The notes: a model not told the origin generated them from the letters alone. DNA of 39,700 nucleotides from Pseudomonas sp. (GCA_022448005.1 JAKUTK010000048.1:1-39700); one strand, 5' to 3'; positions 17,558 to 26,757 are shown, counted from the stretch's first letter. Numbers and translations are program-made.

Positions 17558-18967
17558 TTACTTTGGCAGCTTGAAGGTGATGAAACTGGCGCGACCTTCA
17601 CGCAGTACCCGCATCGAAACAGAGCGGTTTTTCGGCAGATCCTTGACCACCTTGGTGAACTGCTTGACCGAATCGATCGCTTCGTTGTTCAGGTGAGTGA
17701 TGACGTCACCCGGGCGCAGGCCGATCATCGCTGCCGGGCCCTGGCTGATGTCGCGGATCACCACGCCGCCGGAGATCTCCAGCGCCTGACGCTGCGCATC
17801 GGTCAGTTCAGCTACCGAAACGCCGAGGCGATTGGCGCTCTGCGTGTTGGCGCCCGAGCCATCGGCCGAAGCGACGACGTCACCGTCTTCCGGTAGCGCA
17901 CCGATGTTGATGTTCAACGTCTTGCGCTGGCCATCACGCACTACTTCCAGCTTGGCTTTGCTACCGGGCTTCATCGCGCCGACCAAGTGCGGCAGATCAC
18001 CGGACATATCAATCGACTTGCCGTCGACGCTCAGGATCACGTCGCCAACTTTCAAACCGCCCTTGGCTGCCGGTCCACCATCCATCACCTGTGCGACGAG
18101 CGCACCAGCAGGACGATCAAGCCCGAACGATTCGGCCAGGTCCTTGTTCACTTCCTGGATGACTACGCCAAGCCAACCGCGGCTGACCTTGCCGTCTTCA
18201 CGCAGCTGGTTGGCCACGTCCATGGCAACGTCAATCGGGATCGCAAACGACAGCCCCATGAAACCACCGGAGCGGGTAAAGATCTGCGAATTGATGCCTA
18301 CGACTTCGCCTTCAAGGTTGAACAGCGGGCCGCCGGAGTTACCTGGGTTGATTGCCACGTCGGTTTGGATGAAAGGCACGTAGCTCTCGTTCGGCAGGCT
18401 GCGACCTTTGGCGCTGACAACGCCTGCTGTCACCGTATGATCGAAACCGAACGGCGAACCAATCGCAACCACCCACTCGCCTGCTTTCAATTCTTCGGAG
18501 CTGCCAATCTTGACGGTTGGCAGGCCGTCACCTTCGATTTTCAGCAAGGCCACGTCGCTGCGCGGGTCAGCGCCCACCAGCTTGGCTTGCATCTCGCTGC
18601 GATCCGGCAGGCGCACCATGATCTCGTCCGCGTCAGCTACAACGTGGTTGTTGGTCAGTACATAGCCGTCTTCGGAAATGATGAAACCCGAACCCAGCGA
18701 CTGAGCTTCACGACGACGCTCGGGTTGCTGAGGCATTCCACGCTCGAAAAACTCGCGGAACATGGGTGGAATGCCCTCAAGATCAGGCATTTGTGCCTGC
18801 GCGTGGCCGCGCATCGGCTGCTTCTGCTTGGTGCTGATGTTCACCACTGCGGGCGAAGCATCCTCCACCAGAGGCGTGAAGTCCGGCAGGTCAGCGTGGG
18901 CCATGAGCGTCTGTCCAAACAGCGCCACGCCGGCCACGGCAGCCAGGAAGTTTCTACGAAGAATCAT
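17558..18967 (-). CDS. mucD: Periplasmic DegP/HtrA-type serine protease, MucD-like
   Basis: A 469-residue HtrA family protease. A signal peptide ends at AHA near residue 25. The catalytic triad is visible as H108 (TNNHVV), D138 (SDVALLK) and S211 (NPGNSGGPLF). Two PDZ domains follow, about residues 270-360 and 385-465 (the second with GLRPGDVITHLN). MucD degrades misfolded envelope proteins and in P. aeruginosa restrains AlgU signalling. The frame is open to 19069, but the signal peptide fixes the start at 18967, with a GGAGAG site upstream. The gene is not next to algU-mucAB here. Its 285-base upstream region shows no AlgU-type promoter that I could read. Confidence 0.92.
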   Translation of the reverse strand: MILRRNFLAAVAGVALFGQTLMAHADLPDFTPLVEDASPAVVNISTKQKQPMRGHAQAQMPDLEGIPPMFREFFERGMPQQPERRREAQSLGSGFIISEDGYVLTNNHVVADADEIMVRLPDRSEMQAKLVGADPRSDVALLKIEGDGLPTVKIGSSEELKAGEWVVAIGSPFGFDHTVTAGVVSAKGRSLPNESYVPFIQTDVAINPGNSGGPLFNLEGEVVGINSQIFTRSGGFMGLSFAIPIDVAMDVANQLREDGKVSRGWLGVVIQEVNKDLAESFGLDRPAGALVAQVMDGGPAAKGGLKVGDVILSVDGKSIDMSGDLPHLVGAMKPGSKAKLEVVRDGQRKTLNINIGALPEDGDVVASADGSGANTQSANRLGVSVAELTDAQRQALEISGGVVIRDISQGPAAMIGLRPGDVITHLNNEAIDSVKQFTKVVKDLPKNRSVSMRVLREGRASFITFKLPK

Positions 18968-19252
18968 AGTGACGGGTCTCTCCACGATGAAAAAATGGGG
19001 TTGAAAACGACCGGTCTCGCGCCACAGCCGATCCTGGTCAAAAAAAGCAGCGGGTTGCCGCATGCACAATGGCTGACTCTAAGCTGACAGCCGGGTTGCG
19101 GCAAACCCACCCAAAGGAGCTGGCTGTTCCGTCAGCCTGAACCAGACTGTACGCGTGAGACGGTCAGCTTGGTGTGTAGCGGGCGTAAAGGAAAAGTAAG
19201 GTTTCACAAACAGCTGTCACCTGAGCCATCGCTCCAACAGTCGGTAACCCTG

Positions 19253-20515
19253 CTAGCCCGAAACGTCGAGCAGTCCTACCTCCTGTGCTGCCTGGCGTAC
19301 CCGTCGATAGTCATCTGGCAACGACAGGCCTGCCTCTGCGCGTTTGAGCACCGACTGGGCGTGATGGTTCGCTGCGAGCGTGATAGCCGCGTCGCCAAGT
19401 CGCCCAAGCGATGCCAGTGCCTGCTGCAAGCGAATGCCGACTTCGACAATCGCCGCGCCGTCACGTGAAATGGGTGTAAAGAAATCGTCGAGCATGTCCG
19501 CTACGCTCAGTCCCGGCGCAAATACCCGGTCGAATTTCGGGTCTTCCGGCGGGGTCGGCCTGGACAGGTGCGACAGTACGCGAACGCCTCGGCCAATCAC
19601 ATCGACGGCGGTGCCCTGGTCGTTTATGGCAGGCGACAGCGCTCGCGAGGCGACCTCTGCCATGACGATGATGCCGTAGCGTGGGTCTCGGTCGAAGGTT
19701 CGCTGCGCGCCGATGACAAAAGCATCACGCAACGCGTCGTCGCAGTCTTCACCGATCCCCACCGACCAGGCGATTGGCTGCGATGGCTCCACGAAAATCC
19801 CCGGAAGTATGCATATATAAACCGCGCGATCCTCCGCCTGGGTCAGTTCGCCCAGCGCGGGCATATCGATGTGTTGCACGAAGCCGATCTTCTTGGGGTA
19901 CAAGGGGCGTGCACCCGGCAGGGCTTTGGGATCGACTTCCAGCGGGCGGCCGCCCAGAAAAGGCTGCTCCATCCGCTGGCACAACGCCTGGGTGGCGGCC
20001 TTCTCGACTCTGGCCGTCGTTTCGGCAACCCGGCCCAGCCCTGACAACTGATCGATCCAGCGCAACAACGCGTAAAGCACCAGCATGACCACAATGATCG
20101 TCGCCGCGAACAGCACCACGCGGCCGTTATCACCATATAGGCCAGTGCTCAATGCGATGATGCCGACCAGACTGAAAATGAATGAACCAATAAAGGTGGA
20201 GAGCGTGTTCTGCGTGGTGGGGTCCTCTACCAGCAGAGAAATGGCACGGGGCGTGACATTGTTTGTCGCTGAGCCGTAGGCCGCCACCATGATGCTCAGG
20301 GAAAAGGTGGTGACCGCGAGCATGCTGGACGCCAGGACACCGAGGATGTTGTCGACGGCATCGGAGCCGATCTTCGTTGATAGATCATCCGGGATGTAAG
20401 GAGCCACCACCAGCGCCACCAACGCAGTCGCTATTCCCAACACAGAATACAAGCTGGCCCGGAACCAGGGTCGCTTACTGATGCGGATTAAAAACCACTT
20501 CCAACGCTCGACCAT
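19253..20515 (-). CDS. DUF2254 membrane protein
   Basis: A 420-residue protein of the DUF2254 family. Four hydrophobic segments occupy about residues 15-150 (for example LYSVLGIATALVALVVAPYI and FIGSFIFSLVGIIALSTGLYG), followed by a long soluble part. Family landmarks include YGSATNNVTPRAISLL near residue 85 and SRALSPAINDQGTAVDVI near 300. The function of the family is unknown; the architecture suggests an inner-membrane protein with a cytoplasmic domain. Confidence 0.88.
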   Translation of the reverse strand: MVERWKWFLIRISKRPWFRASLYSVLGIATALVALVVAPYIPDDLSTKIGSDAVDNILGVLASSMLAVTTFSLSIMVAAYGSATNNVTPRAISLLVEDPTTQNTLSTFIGSFIFSLVGIIALSTGLYGDNGRVVLFAATIIVVMLVLYALLRWIDQLSGLGRVAETTARVEKAATQALCQRMEQPFLGGRPLEVDPKALPGARPLYPKKIGFVQHIDMPALGELTQAEDRAVYICILPGIFVEPSQPIAWSVGIGEDCDDALRDAFVIGAQRTFDRDPRYGIIVMAEVASRALSPAINDQGTAVDVIGRGVRVLSHLSRPTPPEDPKFDRVFAPGLSVADMLDDFFTPISRDGAAIVEVGIRLQQALASLGRLGDAAITLAANHHAQSVLKRAEAGLSLPDDYRRVRQAAQEVGLLDVSG

Positions 20516-20613
20516 GGGGTACTCACACTAAGTCCGTTTCAGTACAGACAAGCGCGCTGAACGACCGTTGCGCAGGCTCGCCGGTTTCTTCACGCCGTCG
20601 CGTTCGCCAGTGC

Positions 20614-21282
20614 TTAGCGGGCCAGTGCTTCGACCGCCGCTGGCAGGTCACGCATGTCATTGATCACGGCGACCACGCCTAATTCCCGCAGCGCGTGGTC
20701 ATGCCCGGCGGGGATGTGGCTGGCACCGGTGAAGCCAATTACCTGCATCCCGGCTGTTCGCGCCGCCAGCACGCCGGTCGGGCTGTCTTCGACGACCAGA
20801 CAATGGCCGGGCGCGACGCCCATGCGTTCGGCCGCCAGCAGATAGACGTCGGGCGCCGGCTTGGGCGAGCGGACCATCTCGGCGCAAAAGATATTACCGG
20901 CGACCCGCTCGGTCAGCCCGGCCCGCAGCAGCGATGCTTGAACGTTGTGCAAACGGCTGTTGGAGGCCACCGCCAATGGAAGCTTGATGGCCAGCAGCGC
21001 TTCGCGCACGCCAGGGATCGCCTGAACTTCTTCCGCCACGACCTTCTCGCTCTGCCGACGCAGATCGGCATCGAAGGTTTCCGGCATGGCCAGGCCGAAG
21101 CGTTTTTCGATCAGATCGATGATGCTCGGGACGGTCAGACCGAACGTGCCCTCCAAAGCGGCGTGCAATTGCTCGGCCGGAACATGCAGGCTCAACGCTT
21201 CGAAGAGCACGCGGTGGCTGATGATTTCGCTGTCGACGATGACGCCGTCACAGTCGCTGATCAGCAAGTCGATAGAGGCCAT
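20614..21282 (-). CDS. HAD-superfamily phosphatase or phosphomutase
   Basis: A 222-residue HAD subfamily IA protein. The nucleophile motif is DCDGVIVDSE with the catalytic aspartate at residue 10 and the second at 12. Motif II is in LAVASNSRLHNV and motif IV in VVEDSPTGVLAARTAGM. A helical cap lies between residues 20 and 80. It is close in form to beta-phosphoglucomutase-like and sugar-phosphate phosphatases; the substrate cannot be told. Confidence 0.9.
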   Translation of the reverse strand: MASIDLLISDCDGVIVDSEIISHRVLFEALSLHVPAEQLHAALEGTFGLTVPSIIDLIEKRFGLAMPETFDADLRRQSEKVVAEEVQAIPGVREALLAIKLPLAVASNSRLHNVQASLLRAGLTERVAGNIFCAEMVRSPKPAPDVYLLAAERMGVAPGHCLVVEDSPTGVLAARTAGMQVIGFTGASHIPAGHDHALRELGVVAVINDMRDLPAAVEALAR

Positions 21283-21406
21283 CTAATCTCCGTTTGTTGA
21301 TGCGCAGAAAGGCGCGGCGACTCCGGTGTGGAGACAGCCGCTTGGACTGCACCGGCAGCGTTGAGTTTAGCCTGCAACGTTAACGCGACCGTCCAACCAC
21401 GCCGCC

Positions 21407-21880
21407 TCAGCGAATGCCCAACATCCGGTCTGCTGACCAATGCCCGGCACCGCGTCCAATAACAAGCAGCATCAACCCGATCCAGGTCAGGTGTGTGGGC
21501 CAGGCATCGGGGTATACGAAGACCTGGATCACCAGTGTCATGCCCAGCAGGGCCAACGCTGATAGCCGCGTTAAAAGCCCGATCGCCAGCAGAAGCGGAA
21601 ACAGATGCTCGGCATAAGTGGCCAGATGCGCAGCCAGCTGAGGCGACAGCAGCGGAAGCACGTACTCGGTTTCGAACAGGTTGAAGGTGCTGGGTTTGAT
21701 CGTGAGAAATCCGCTGACCTTGGTTCGCCCGGAATAGAAGAACACCGCGGCGATAGCCAGGCGCGCCACCAGACTCAACATCGAGTCGCTGACATGGTGT
21801 TGCAGCCATAAGGCGAGTCGATTCCAGTGCTGCAACGGGCTCGATGTCGGGCTGGCTGGGTTCCTGTGCAAGGCGTGCAT
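21407..21880 (-). CDS. DoxX family membrane protein of the bufferin operon
   Basis: A 157-residue four-helix membrane protein of the DoxX family ([12 protein letters not shown] near residue 50, [37 protein letters not shown] near 90-125). DoxX proteins are often the last gene of MNIO/bufferin operons and are thought to take part in redox handling at the inner membrane. It starts 21 bases after the bufC stop with a TGGAG ribosome site, so it is almost certainly in the operon. Confidence 0.88.
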   Translation of the reverse strand: MHALHRNPASPTSSPLQHWNRLALWLQHHVSDSMLSLVARLAIAAVFFYSGRTKVSGFLTIKPSTFNLFETEYVLPLLSPQLAAHLATYAEHLFPLLLAIGLLTRLSALALLGMTLVIQVFVYPDAWPTHLTWIGLMLLVIGRGAGHWSADRMLGIR

Positions 21881-21901
21881 GTCGGTTACTCCAGTGGGTG
21901 A

Positions 21902-22681
21902 TCAATCGGCGACGAAGACCTGGGCGGCAAACAGACCCGCCAGCAACGCATTGAAATCCAGCGCCGGCTGGGACTCGAGCGCGAGATCCGAGGCGCTGGC
22001 AAGGGTATGACCATCGGCGCAAGCGTCGAGAAAGGCGCAACCGCCAAGACTCAATGGCTGCCAGACCACCCGGTTGTCTCGCCGGCAGAGCAACGTGCCC
22101 TCGCCTTGCCAGCGCAGCGGATCGGGCAGCTCGGCGCCTTCGCGGTTGCAACGCCACAGGGTGAAGGCCGGCACAACGGACCAGCGCCAGTGCGCCGCTG
22201 TGCTGGGTCGCAGACGCAGTTCGGCGAGTTGCGCCGGCGCCATCGAACTCAGCGTATGCAGTTCAAGGCGGGGGTGTTCCGGCGCGGCAAAGGCTAAAAG
22301 CCACAGGCGATCGAGGCGCGCGATCTCTGCAAGGTACGGCAGGTCGCGGGCAGGTTCGAACCGCTCAAGAAAGTCTGCAAAGCCTTCGCCATAGCGGACC
22401 AACTGCGGTTGGGTCGGAGGGAACTGCCGTGCAAATACGCGCGCTGCTGCACTCATCCATTCGGCACCCACCAGTCGCTCGACCGTCGGGAAGTTCGCCC
22501 GCAGCGCATCGACGCACCCCTTCAGCACGGTGTTGCGGTAGACCGCGAACCCTGGTTGCGCCGCCAGCCTCGCCAGCCAGTCAGTGGGGGGATTGGCAGC
22601 AGAAGGACCAGGGCCCATGGGTTCGTCGGTCCATAGCGCTTCAGCCAAGCCATCCTGAAAATCAGCGAGCGTGAGCGTCAT
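21902..22681 (-). CDS. bufC: DUF2063 protein, BufC/HvfC-like partner of the MNIO enzyme
   Basis: A 259-residue protein with the DUF2063 N-terminal domain ([15 protein letters not shown], then [28 protein letters not shown] and [27 protein letters not shown]). Members partner with MNIO enzymes, recognising or presenting the precursor peptide. The start at 22681 is chosen since the family begins with the LTLADFQ segment; it overlaps the bufB end by 20 bases, showing translational coupling. The C-terminal half (residues 130-259) is less conserved. Confidence 0.9.
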   Translation of the reverse strand: MTLTLADFQDGLAEALWTDEPMGPGPSAANPPTDWLARLAAQPGFAVYRNTVLKGCVDALRANFPTVERLVGAEWMSAAARVFARQFPPTQPQLVRYGEGFADFLERFEPARDLPYLAEIARLDRLWLLAFAAPEHPRLELHTLSSMAPAQLAELRLRPSTAAHWRWSVVPAFTLWRCNREGAELPDPLRWQGEGTLLCRRDNRVVWQPLSLGGCAFLDACADGHTLASASDLALESQPALDFNALLAGLFAAQVFVAD

Positions 22682-23513
22682 GTCGCCCCCTTTTCTCAAG
22701 CAGCCGCTGCGCATGGTCGCGCTCGATCAGCAGCTCGGCGAAGGTTGGCAGCTGGTCATCACGTTCGATCAATGTGGGTCGTGTGCCGATACGCTCGATC
22801 AATCGGTCATAGAGCGACCAGACGGCGGCCGCTATCGGCGCGTCGTGCGAATCGATCAACAGCCCTGAATGCGCGGAGCTGTCCTGCCTATGCCCGGCCA
22901 GATGCACCTCCAGTACAGCTTCAGCGGGAAAACGATCGATATATGCAGCAGCATCAAAGCCGAGATTGTGAGCGCTGACGTCTACGTTATTGACGTCCAG
23001 CAACAGGCCGCAGCCGCTGCGACGGGCCAGCTCAGCCAGAAACTCGATCTCATCCCACTCATGCCCCTCGAGGCGCAGGTAGTGGCTGGGGTTTTCCACT
23101 GCGATCTGCCGACCCAGCACCTCCTGGGTGCGCTGGATGTTATCGACGATACGCGCCAGAGCCGCCTCGGTTCGCGGAAAAGGCAACAGGTCGGGGTTGT
23201 ACTGACCTCGCCAGGCAGACCAGGCCAGGTGTTCGGAAACCAGTGCAGGCCGAACCCGCTCGATCAATGATCTGAAGCCTTGCAGATGGGATTCGTCCGG
23301 CGGGCAATCGGCAGCCAGTGACAGCGATACGCCATGCAACGAAAGCGGATGACGCTCGCCGATGGCGTCCAGCCAGGCCAGACGGGGGCCGCCGCCGAGC
23401 ATGTAGTTTTCCGGATGCACTTCGAACCAGAGGCCCGGCGCGGCACAGTCAAACGCCGGCTCGTAATGCTCGGGCTTCAAGCCAAGACCTGCTCCCAGAA
23501 CTGACATGCTCAT
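22662..23513 (-). CDS. bufB: MNIO-family (DUF692) multinuclear iron oxidase, BufB-like
   Basis: A 283-residue DUF692/MbnB-type enzyme with a TIM-barrel fold. Iron ligand candidates are seen in [57 protein letters not shown] and IDSHDAP. MNIO enzymes use a mixed-valent iron centre and oxygen to modify cysteines in precursor peptides; for bufferins the product reported is a thiooxazole that binds copper. The gene follows bufA by 13 bases and overlaps bufC. Both spacing and content point to it being the maturase of the BufA-like peptide. Confidence 0.94.
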   Translation of the reverse strand: MSMSVLGAGLGLKPEHYEPAFDCAAPGLWFEVHPENYMLGGGPRLAWLDAIGERHPLSLHGVSLSLAADCPPDESHLQGFRSLIERVRPALVSEHLAWSAWRGQYNPDLLPFPRTEAALARIVDNIQRTQEVLGRQIAVENPSHYLRLEGHEWDEIEFLAELARRSGCGLLLDVNNVDVSAHNLGFDAAAYIDRFPAEAVLEVHLAGHRQDSSAHSGLLIDSHDAPIAAAVWSLYDRLIERIGTRPTLIERDDQLPTFAELLIERDHAQRLLEKRGRHDAHAR

Positions 23514-23526
23514 GCGGCGGCTCCTG

Positions 23527-23799
23527 TCAGGACTCGATCGGCGTCAGCGAGCCCATGCCTTCGGGCGTCTTGATTTCAGTGCAAGTACCGGCCGGTACTT
23601 TTTTCCAGGCATTGCCCTGGTAATCCACTTTCGAGCTGCCGGCGCAGCTGGTGCCGGCACCGGCTTTGCAATCGTTTTGGCCGGCGAGCGCGACGCCGTA
23701 GCATTTCTCCATGGCGCCTTCGGTTTTTTCAGCAGCCGTGGCGCCGGCGGCGATGGATGCAAGGGCAACAGCTGCTGCAGCAAGGGCGAGATTATTCAT
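23527..23799 (-). CDS. bufA: BufA1-like bufferin precursor (DUF2282)
   Basis: A 90-residue exported precursor peptide. A signal peptide covers about residues 1-23 (Ala-rich, ending GATAA). The mature part has exactly four cysteines, at residues 33, 44, 52 and 73, in the pattern [22 protein letters not shown] and GTCTEI, which is the BufA1/DUF2282 signature. In characterised bufferins some cysteines become copper-binding thiooxazoles and the others pair. The start at 23799 has a GGAG site and directly begins the signal peptide; the frame is open further upstream to 23949 but that part crosses the promoter. Confidence 0.92.
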   Translation of the reverse strand: MNNLALAAAAVALASIAAGATAAEKTEGAMEKCYGVALAGQNDCKAGAGTSCAGSSKVDYQGNAWKKVPAGTCTEIKTPEGMGSLTPIES

Positions 23800-23854
23800 T
23801 TGATGTTTCTCCAGGCTGTGTTGCTGACAGTGGTTTACTGGCAGCTCGACCAGT

Positions 23855-23882
23855 AATTCGCCCTGTTCGGTCGCTCGGTTAC
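23855..23882 (-). promoter_or_regulatory. ECF sigma-type promoter of the bufferin operon
   Basis: On the minus strand GTAACC (23882-23877), a 16-base spacer and CGAATT (23860-23855) match the GTAACC-N16-CGAA form that I recall for the Caulobacter SigF regulon, which also contains bufferin genes. Transcription would start near 23848, giving a 5' leader of about 50 bases before bufA. Confidence 0.7.
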
Positions 23883-24000
23883 AGCGGGAGCAAGAAATAT
23901 ATTTTTGAGATTTCTTCCATCTCGTCCTACCGTAGCGGCGCGCCGCCACCCTGCCGTGGGTGGATGCAACGGACGCACAGCATCGTTTTTTTCCTTCCGT

Positions 24001-24028
24001 GTAACCAGAGCGACCGATGCAACGAACT
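24001..24028 (+). promoter_or_regulatory. Second GTAACC-N16-CGAA site, over the sigma gene start
   Basis: GTAACC at 24001-24006, a 16-base spacer and CGAACT at 24023-24028 repeat the bufA promoter in the opposite orientation, sharing GAGCGACCGA within the spacer. Its -10 element lies inside codons 3-4 of the sigma gene as annotated, so it cannot drive the full-length frame from 24017. Confidence 0.5.
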
Positions 24029-24583
24029 ACCAGTCATGAGGCGCTCAAGGCACGCGAAGCCCATCTGCAACAGCTGCTACTTCTGGGGCTGGACGGCGAC
24101 GATGAGGCCTATCGGCGATTCTTGACGCTGCTCGGCGCGCATCTGCGCAGCTTCCTCAGGCGCCGACTGCAATCGCCGGAGGTTGAAGACCTGTTGCAGG
24201 AGGCCCTGCTGGCGGTGCACAACGCGCGGCATACCTATCGCCGCGAGCAACCGGTGACCGCCTGGGTACAGGCGATAGCGCGTTACAAACTGATGGACCA
24301 TTTTCGAGCCCATGCAAGGCACGATGCCTTGAACGATTCATTGAGCGACCAGGCAGAGCTGCTAGCCGACGAAGATCACCAGGCCCAGCAAGCGCAGCGG
24401 GACCTGGCCCGACTGCTCGAACAACTCCCGGACAAGCAACGCTTGCCCATTCTTCACGTCAAATTACAGGGGCTTTCGGTGGAAGAAACCGCTCGACGTA
24501 CCGGACTTTCGGCTTCAGCAGTCAAGGTGGGCGTTCACCGCGGACTGAAAGCGCTGGCCGCCCTGATTGGAGGACACCGATGA
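24017..24583 (+). CDS. ECF RNA polymerase sigma factor, SigF-like
   Basis: A 188-residue ECF sigma factor. Region 2 is seen as [23 protein letters not shown] with [19 protein letters not shown]. Region 4 is [38 protein letters not shown] with its helix-turn-helix. Its stop overlaps the start of the anti-sigma gene (ATGA), the usual coupled pair. The divergent bufferin operon is the obvious target. The ATG at 24017 is the only ATG in frame before region 2, but a promoter-like motif runs across it (24001-24028), so the start is open to doubt; only CTG codons could replace it. Confidence 0.92.
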   Translation: MQRTTSHEALKAREAHLQQLLLLGLDGDDEAYRRFLTLLGAHLRSFLRRRLQSPEVEDLLQEALLAVHNARHTYRREQPVTAWVQAIARYKLMDHFRAHARHDALNDSLSDQAELLADEDHQAQQAQRDLARLLEQLPDKQRLPILHVKLQGLSVEETARRTGLSASAVKVGVHRGLKALAALIGGHR

Positions 24584-25221
24584 AGACCGACGAGCTGATC
24601 AACATGCTCGCCAACCGCGCACCGCCCGTGGATCGGCAGGTCGTGGCGCGACGCTTTGGTACAGCCCTGGCAATTGGTCTGGCGCTGGCAGTGCTGGTGT
24701 TACTGACGGTCTTCCGTATTCGCCCGGACATTGCGCAAGTCGCGACGACACCGCTGTTCTGGGCCAAGCTGGCGCTGCCGGCAAGCCTGCTCGTCGGCGC
24801 TTTGCTGGTAACCACGCGACTCGCCAGACCAGGAGCGCCTGTGGGTAACGGCTGGGTCACTGTCGCAGCGCCGGTGGTAGCAGTTTGGCTGGCGGCGTTG
24901 GGCCTGTTGTTCAGCGTTTCGGCCAACAGCCGTTGGGCACTGATTTTCGGGGAAACCTGGCGAGTCTGCCCGCTGAACATCGCGCTGCTGTCGATTCCCA
25001 CGTTCGCCTGCGTGTTCTGGGCGATCCGCGGCTTTGCGCCGACCCGGCTGCGTCTCGCCGGCGCAGCTGGGGGGTTGCTGGCCGGCTCGATGGCAACGCT
25101 TGCCTACAGCCTGCATTGCCCGGAGATGAGTGTCGCCTTCTGGGCCGTCTGGTATGTGCTTGGCATGCTCATCCCCACCGCCGTCGGCGCCCTCCTAGGC
25201 CCACGGCTGTTGCGTTGGTAA
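24580..25221 (+). CDS. DUF1109/NrsF-type membrane anti-sigma factor
   Basis: A 213-residue protein with six predicted membrane helices, the DUF1109 (NrsF) layout: a short cytoplasmic N-terminus (residues 1-23, [19 protein letters not shown]) followed by hydrophobic segments. In Caulobacter NrsF holds SigF inactive and senses metals or oxidants through cysteines. Cysteines here lie in WRVCPLNIAL, FACVFWA and LHCPEMSVAF. The gene overlaps the sigma gene by four bases. The assignment as anti-sigma is from family and context. Confidence 0.9.
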   Translation: MKTDELINMLANRAPPVDRQVVARRFGTALAIGLALAVLVLLTVFRIRPDIAQVATTPLFWAKLALPASLLVGALLVTTRLARPGAPVGNGWVTVAAPVVAVWLAALGLLFSVSANSRWALIFGETWRVCPLNIALLSIPTFACVFWAIRGFAPTRLRLAGAAGGLLAGSMATLAYSLHCPEMSVAFWAVWYVLGMLIPTAVGALLGPRLLRW

Positions 25222-25309
25222 ACCGTACAACGCGCATTTTCTTCAATACGACGGCTGTGTCCGCTCCTATCGTCGCGCTGGTGTTCAAGCGTACGTTCAG
25301 GAGTTTTCG

Positions 25310-25897
25310 ATGAGTCTTTTGCTGTCCATGGCCGCCTTCGCGCTGGCGTCCTCGATATCGCCCGGCCCGGTCAATATCGTTGCGCTCAGCGCCGGCGCGC
25401 AGTTCGGCTTGCGCCCAGCCATGCGCCACGTCAGCGGCGCGACCCTTGGCTTCACGCTGTTGCTGTTGCTGATCGGGCTGGGCCTGAACCAAGTGCTCGA
25501 TCATTGGCCCTGGCTGACGGACTCGATCAGGCTGGCTGGCGTGGCGTTTCTGCTGTACATGGCGTTTCGGCTGGCGGCGGATGACGGTCGCCTGAATGCA
25601 GACAAACCTGTGGTGCCGCCGACCATGCTGTATGGCGCAGCGATGCAGTGGCTCAATCCCAAGGCCTGGCTGGCCTCGGTAGCGGGCATGGGCTTGTTCG
25701 CTGCCGCGGGCGACGCTCCCTCAGTCTGGCGCTTCGCCGCGGTCTATTTCGTGATTTGCTATGCCTCAGTAGCCTGCTGGGCGTACGCCGGCACCTTCCT
25801 GCGGCACTACCTTAACGAGCCCGCACGAGTACGGCTGTTCAATCGATTGATGGCAGCGCTACTGACCGCCTGCGCGACTTACTTGCTGCTGAACTGA
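25310..25897 (+). CDS. LysE/RhtB family exporter
   Basis: A 195-residue inner-membrane exporter of the LysE family (amino acid or related metabolite efflux). The N-terminal ISPGPVNIVALSAGAQFGLRPAMRHVSGATLGF is the family signature, WLNPKAWLASVAGMGLF lies mid-protein, and about six helices are predicted. AGGAG precedes the ATG. Its 3' end overlaps that of the converging AraC-type gene by 19 bases. The substrate is not known. Confidence 0.93.
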   Translation: MSLLLSMAAFALASSISPGPVNIVALSAGAQFGLRPAMRHVSGATLGFTLLLLLIGLGLNQVLDHWPWLTDSIRLAGVAFLLYMAFRLAADDGRLNADKPVVPPTMLYGAAMQWLNPKAWLASVAGMGLFAAAGDAPSVWRFAAVYFVICYASVACWAYAGTFLRHYLNEPARVRLFNRLMAALLTACATYLLLN

Positions 25898-26757
25898 CGG
25901 ATGTTGTGGTGCACGTTTTGGCCCCCTGTTCGATAGTGCCCGGGCGTGGCGGCCAGCAGTTGCTTGAAGGCGCGCTGCAGGTGTGCCTGGTCGGCAAACC
26001 CCGCAGCCAGCGCCACATCCGAGATAGGCCGGCCGCGCCGCAGTTCGGCGCGCGCGAACTGCACGCGCCGGTTGGTCAGATACGCATGAGGAGTCATCCC
26101 GAAATGCTTTTTGAAAGCGCGGATGAGACTCGACGGTGAGACGCCCGCAATCAGGCTGATCTCGTCCAGCTTGAGGGAGCGCTGATAATTGTCCGCAATG
26201 TATTCAGCGGCGCGCTGCAGCTTTAGATCGCTCACTGGAACCTCAACGTCGAGTCCCAATCGCTCGTGCAGCTGGGAGAAGAACGCTACGGCGCCCGTCT
26301 CCTTTTGCAGCAAGTCGGCATTGTCGTCGATGAGTACCGCATGAAAACGGCGAAAACCAGCCTGCAGCAGCGGGTCGCGCGTCATTATCGGGGCGAAACG
26401 GCGAAAACCTGCGCCATCCATGCCCAGGGCGTCCTGCAGTTCGCTCAACCATCGAGTCTCGACGTAGAGCATGCGATACGCCCACGGCTGGTTCTGGATC
26501 GGATTGCAGGCATGTACGTCGCCGGGGTTCATCAGCACCAGCGTGCCGGCCTCGATGCGGCACTGATGATCGCCGTTGATATAGGTACTGGCGCCGCTGT
26601 CGATCAAGCCGATGGAAAAGGTTTCGTGACTGTGCCGTGCATAACAGACGCGGCGACCATCTTCCACGCTGCGCGACTCGATGAACGGCAGCGCCGCATC
26701 GCGCCAGAAGCTGGACCCGGAAGCTGAACGAGGTTGGGCGGGGATGTGCTGATGCAT
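25879..26757 (-). CDS. AraC-family transcriptional regulator
   Basis: A 292-residue regulator. The N-terminal half is a cupin-like effector domain (RHSHETFSIGLIDSGAS, AGTLVLMNPGDVHACNP). The C-terminal 100 residues hold two helix-turn-helix motifs (LDEISLIAGVSPSSLIRAFKKHFGMTPHAYL and ISDVALAAGFADQAHLQRAFKQLLAATPGHYR). The start at 26757 is chosen over upstream in-frame starts because the domain begins soon after. Sensing of an amino acid and control of the adjacent LysE gene is typical for such pairs, though the two genes here converge. Confidence 0.93.
   Translation of the reverse strand: MHQHIPAQPRSASGSSFWRDAALPFIESRSVEDGRRVCYARHSHETFSIGLIDSGASTYINGDHQCRIEAGTLVLMNPGDVHACNPIQNQPWAYRMLYVETRWLSELQDALGMDGAGFRRFAPIMTRDPLLQAGFRRFHAVLIDDNADLLQKETGAVAFFSQLHERLGLDVEVPVSDLKLQRAAEYIADNYQRSLKLDEISLIAGVSPSSLIRAFKKHFGMTPHAYLTNRRVQFARAELRRGRPISDVALAAGFADQAHLQRAFKQLLAATPGHYRTGGQNVHHNIRQFSSK

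Noticed and set aside
18968-19252. AlgU-type promoter before the MucD-like gene
   Set aside because: Minus-strand GAAACC-like pieces are present near 19200, but no GAACTT-N16-TCTGA pair with proper spacing could be read.
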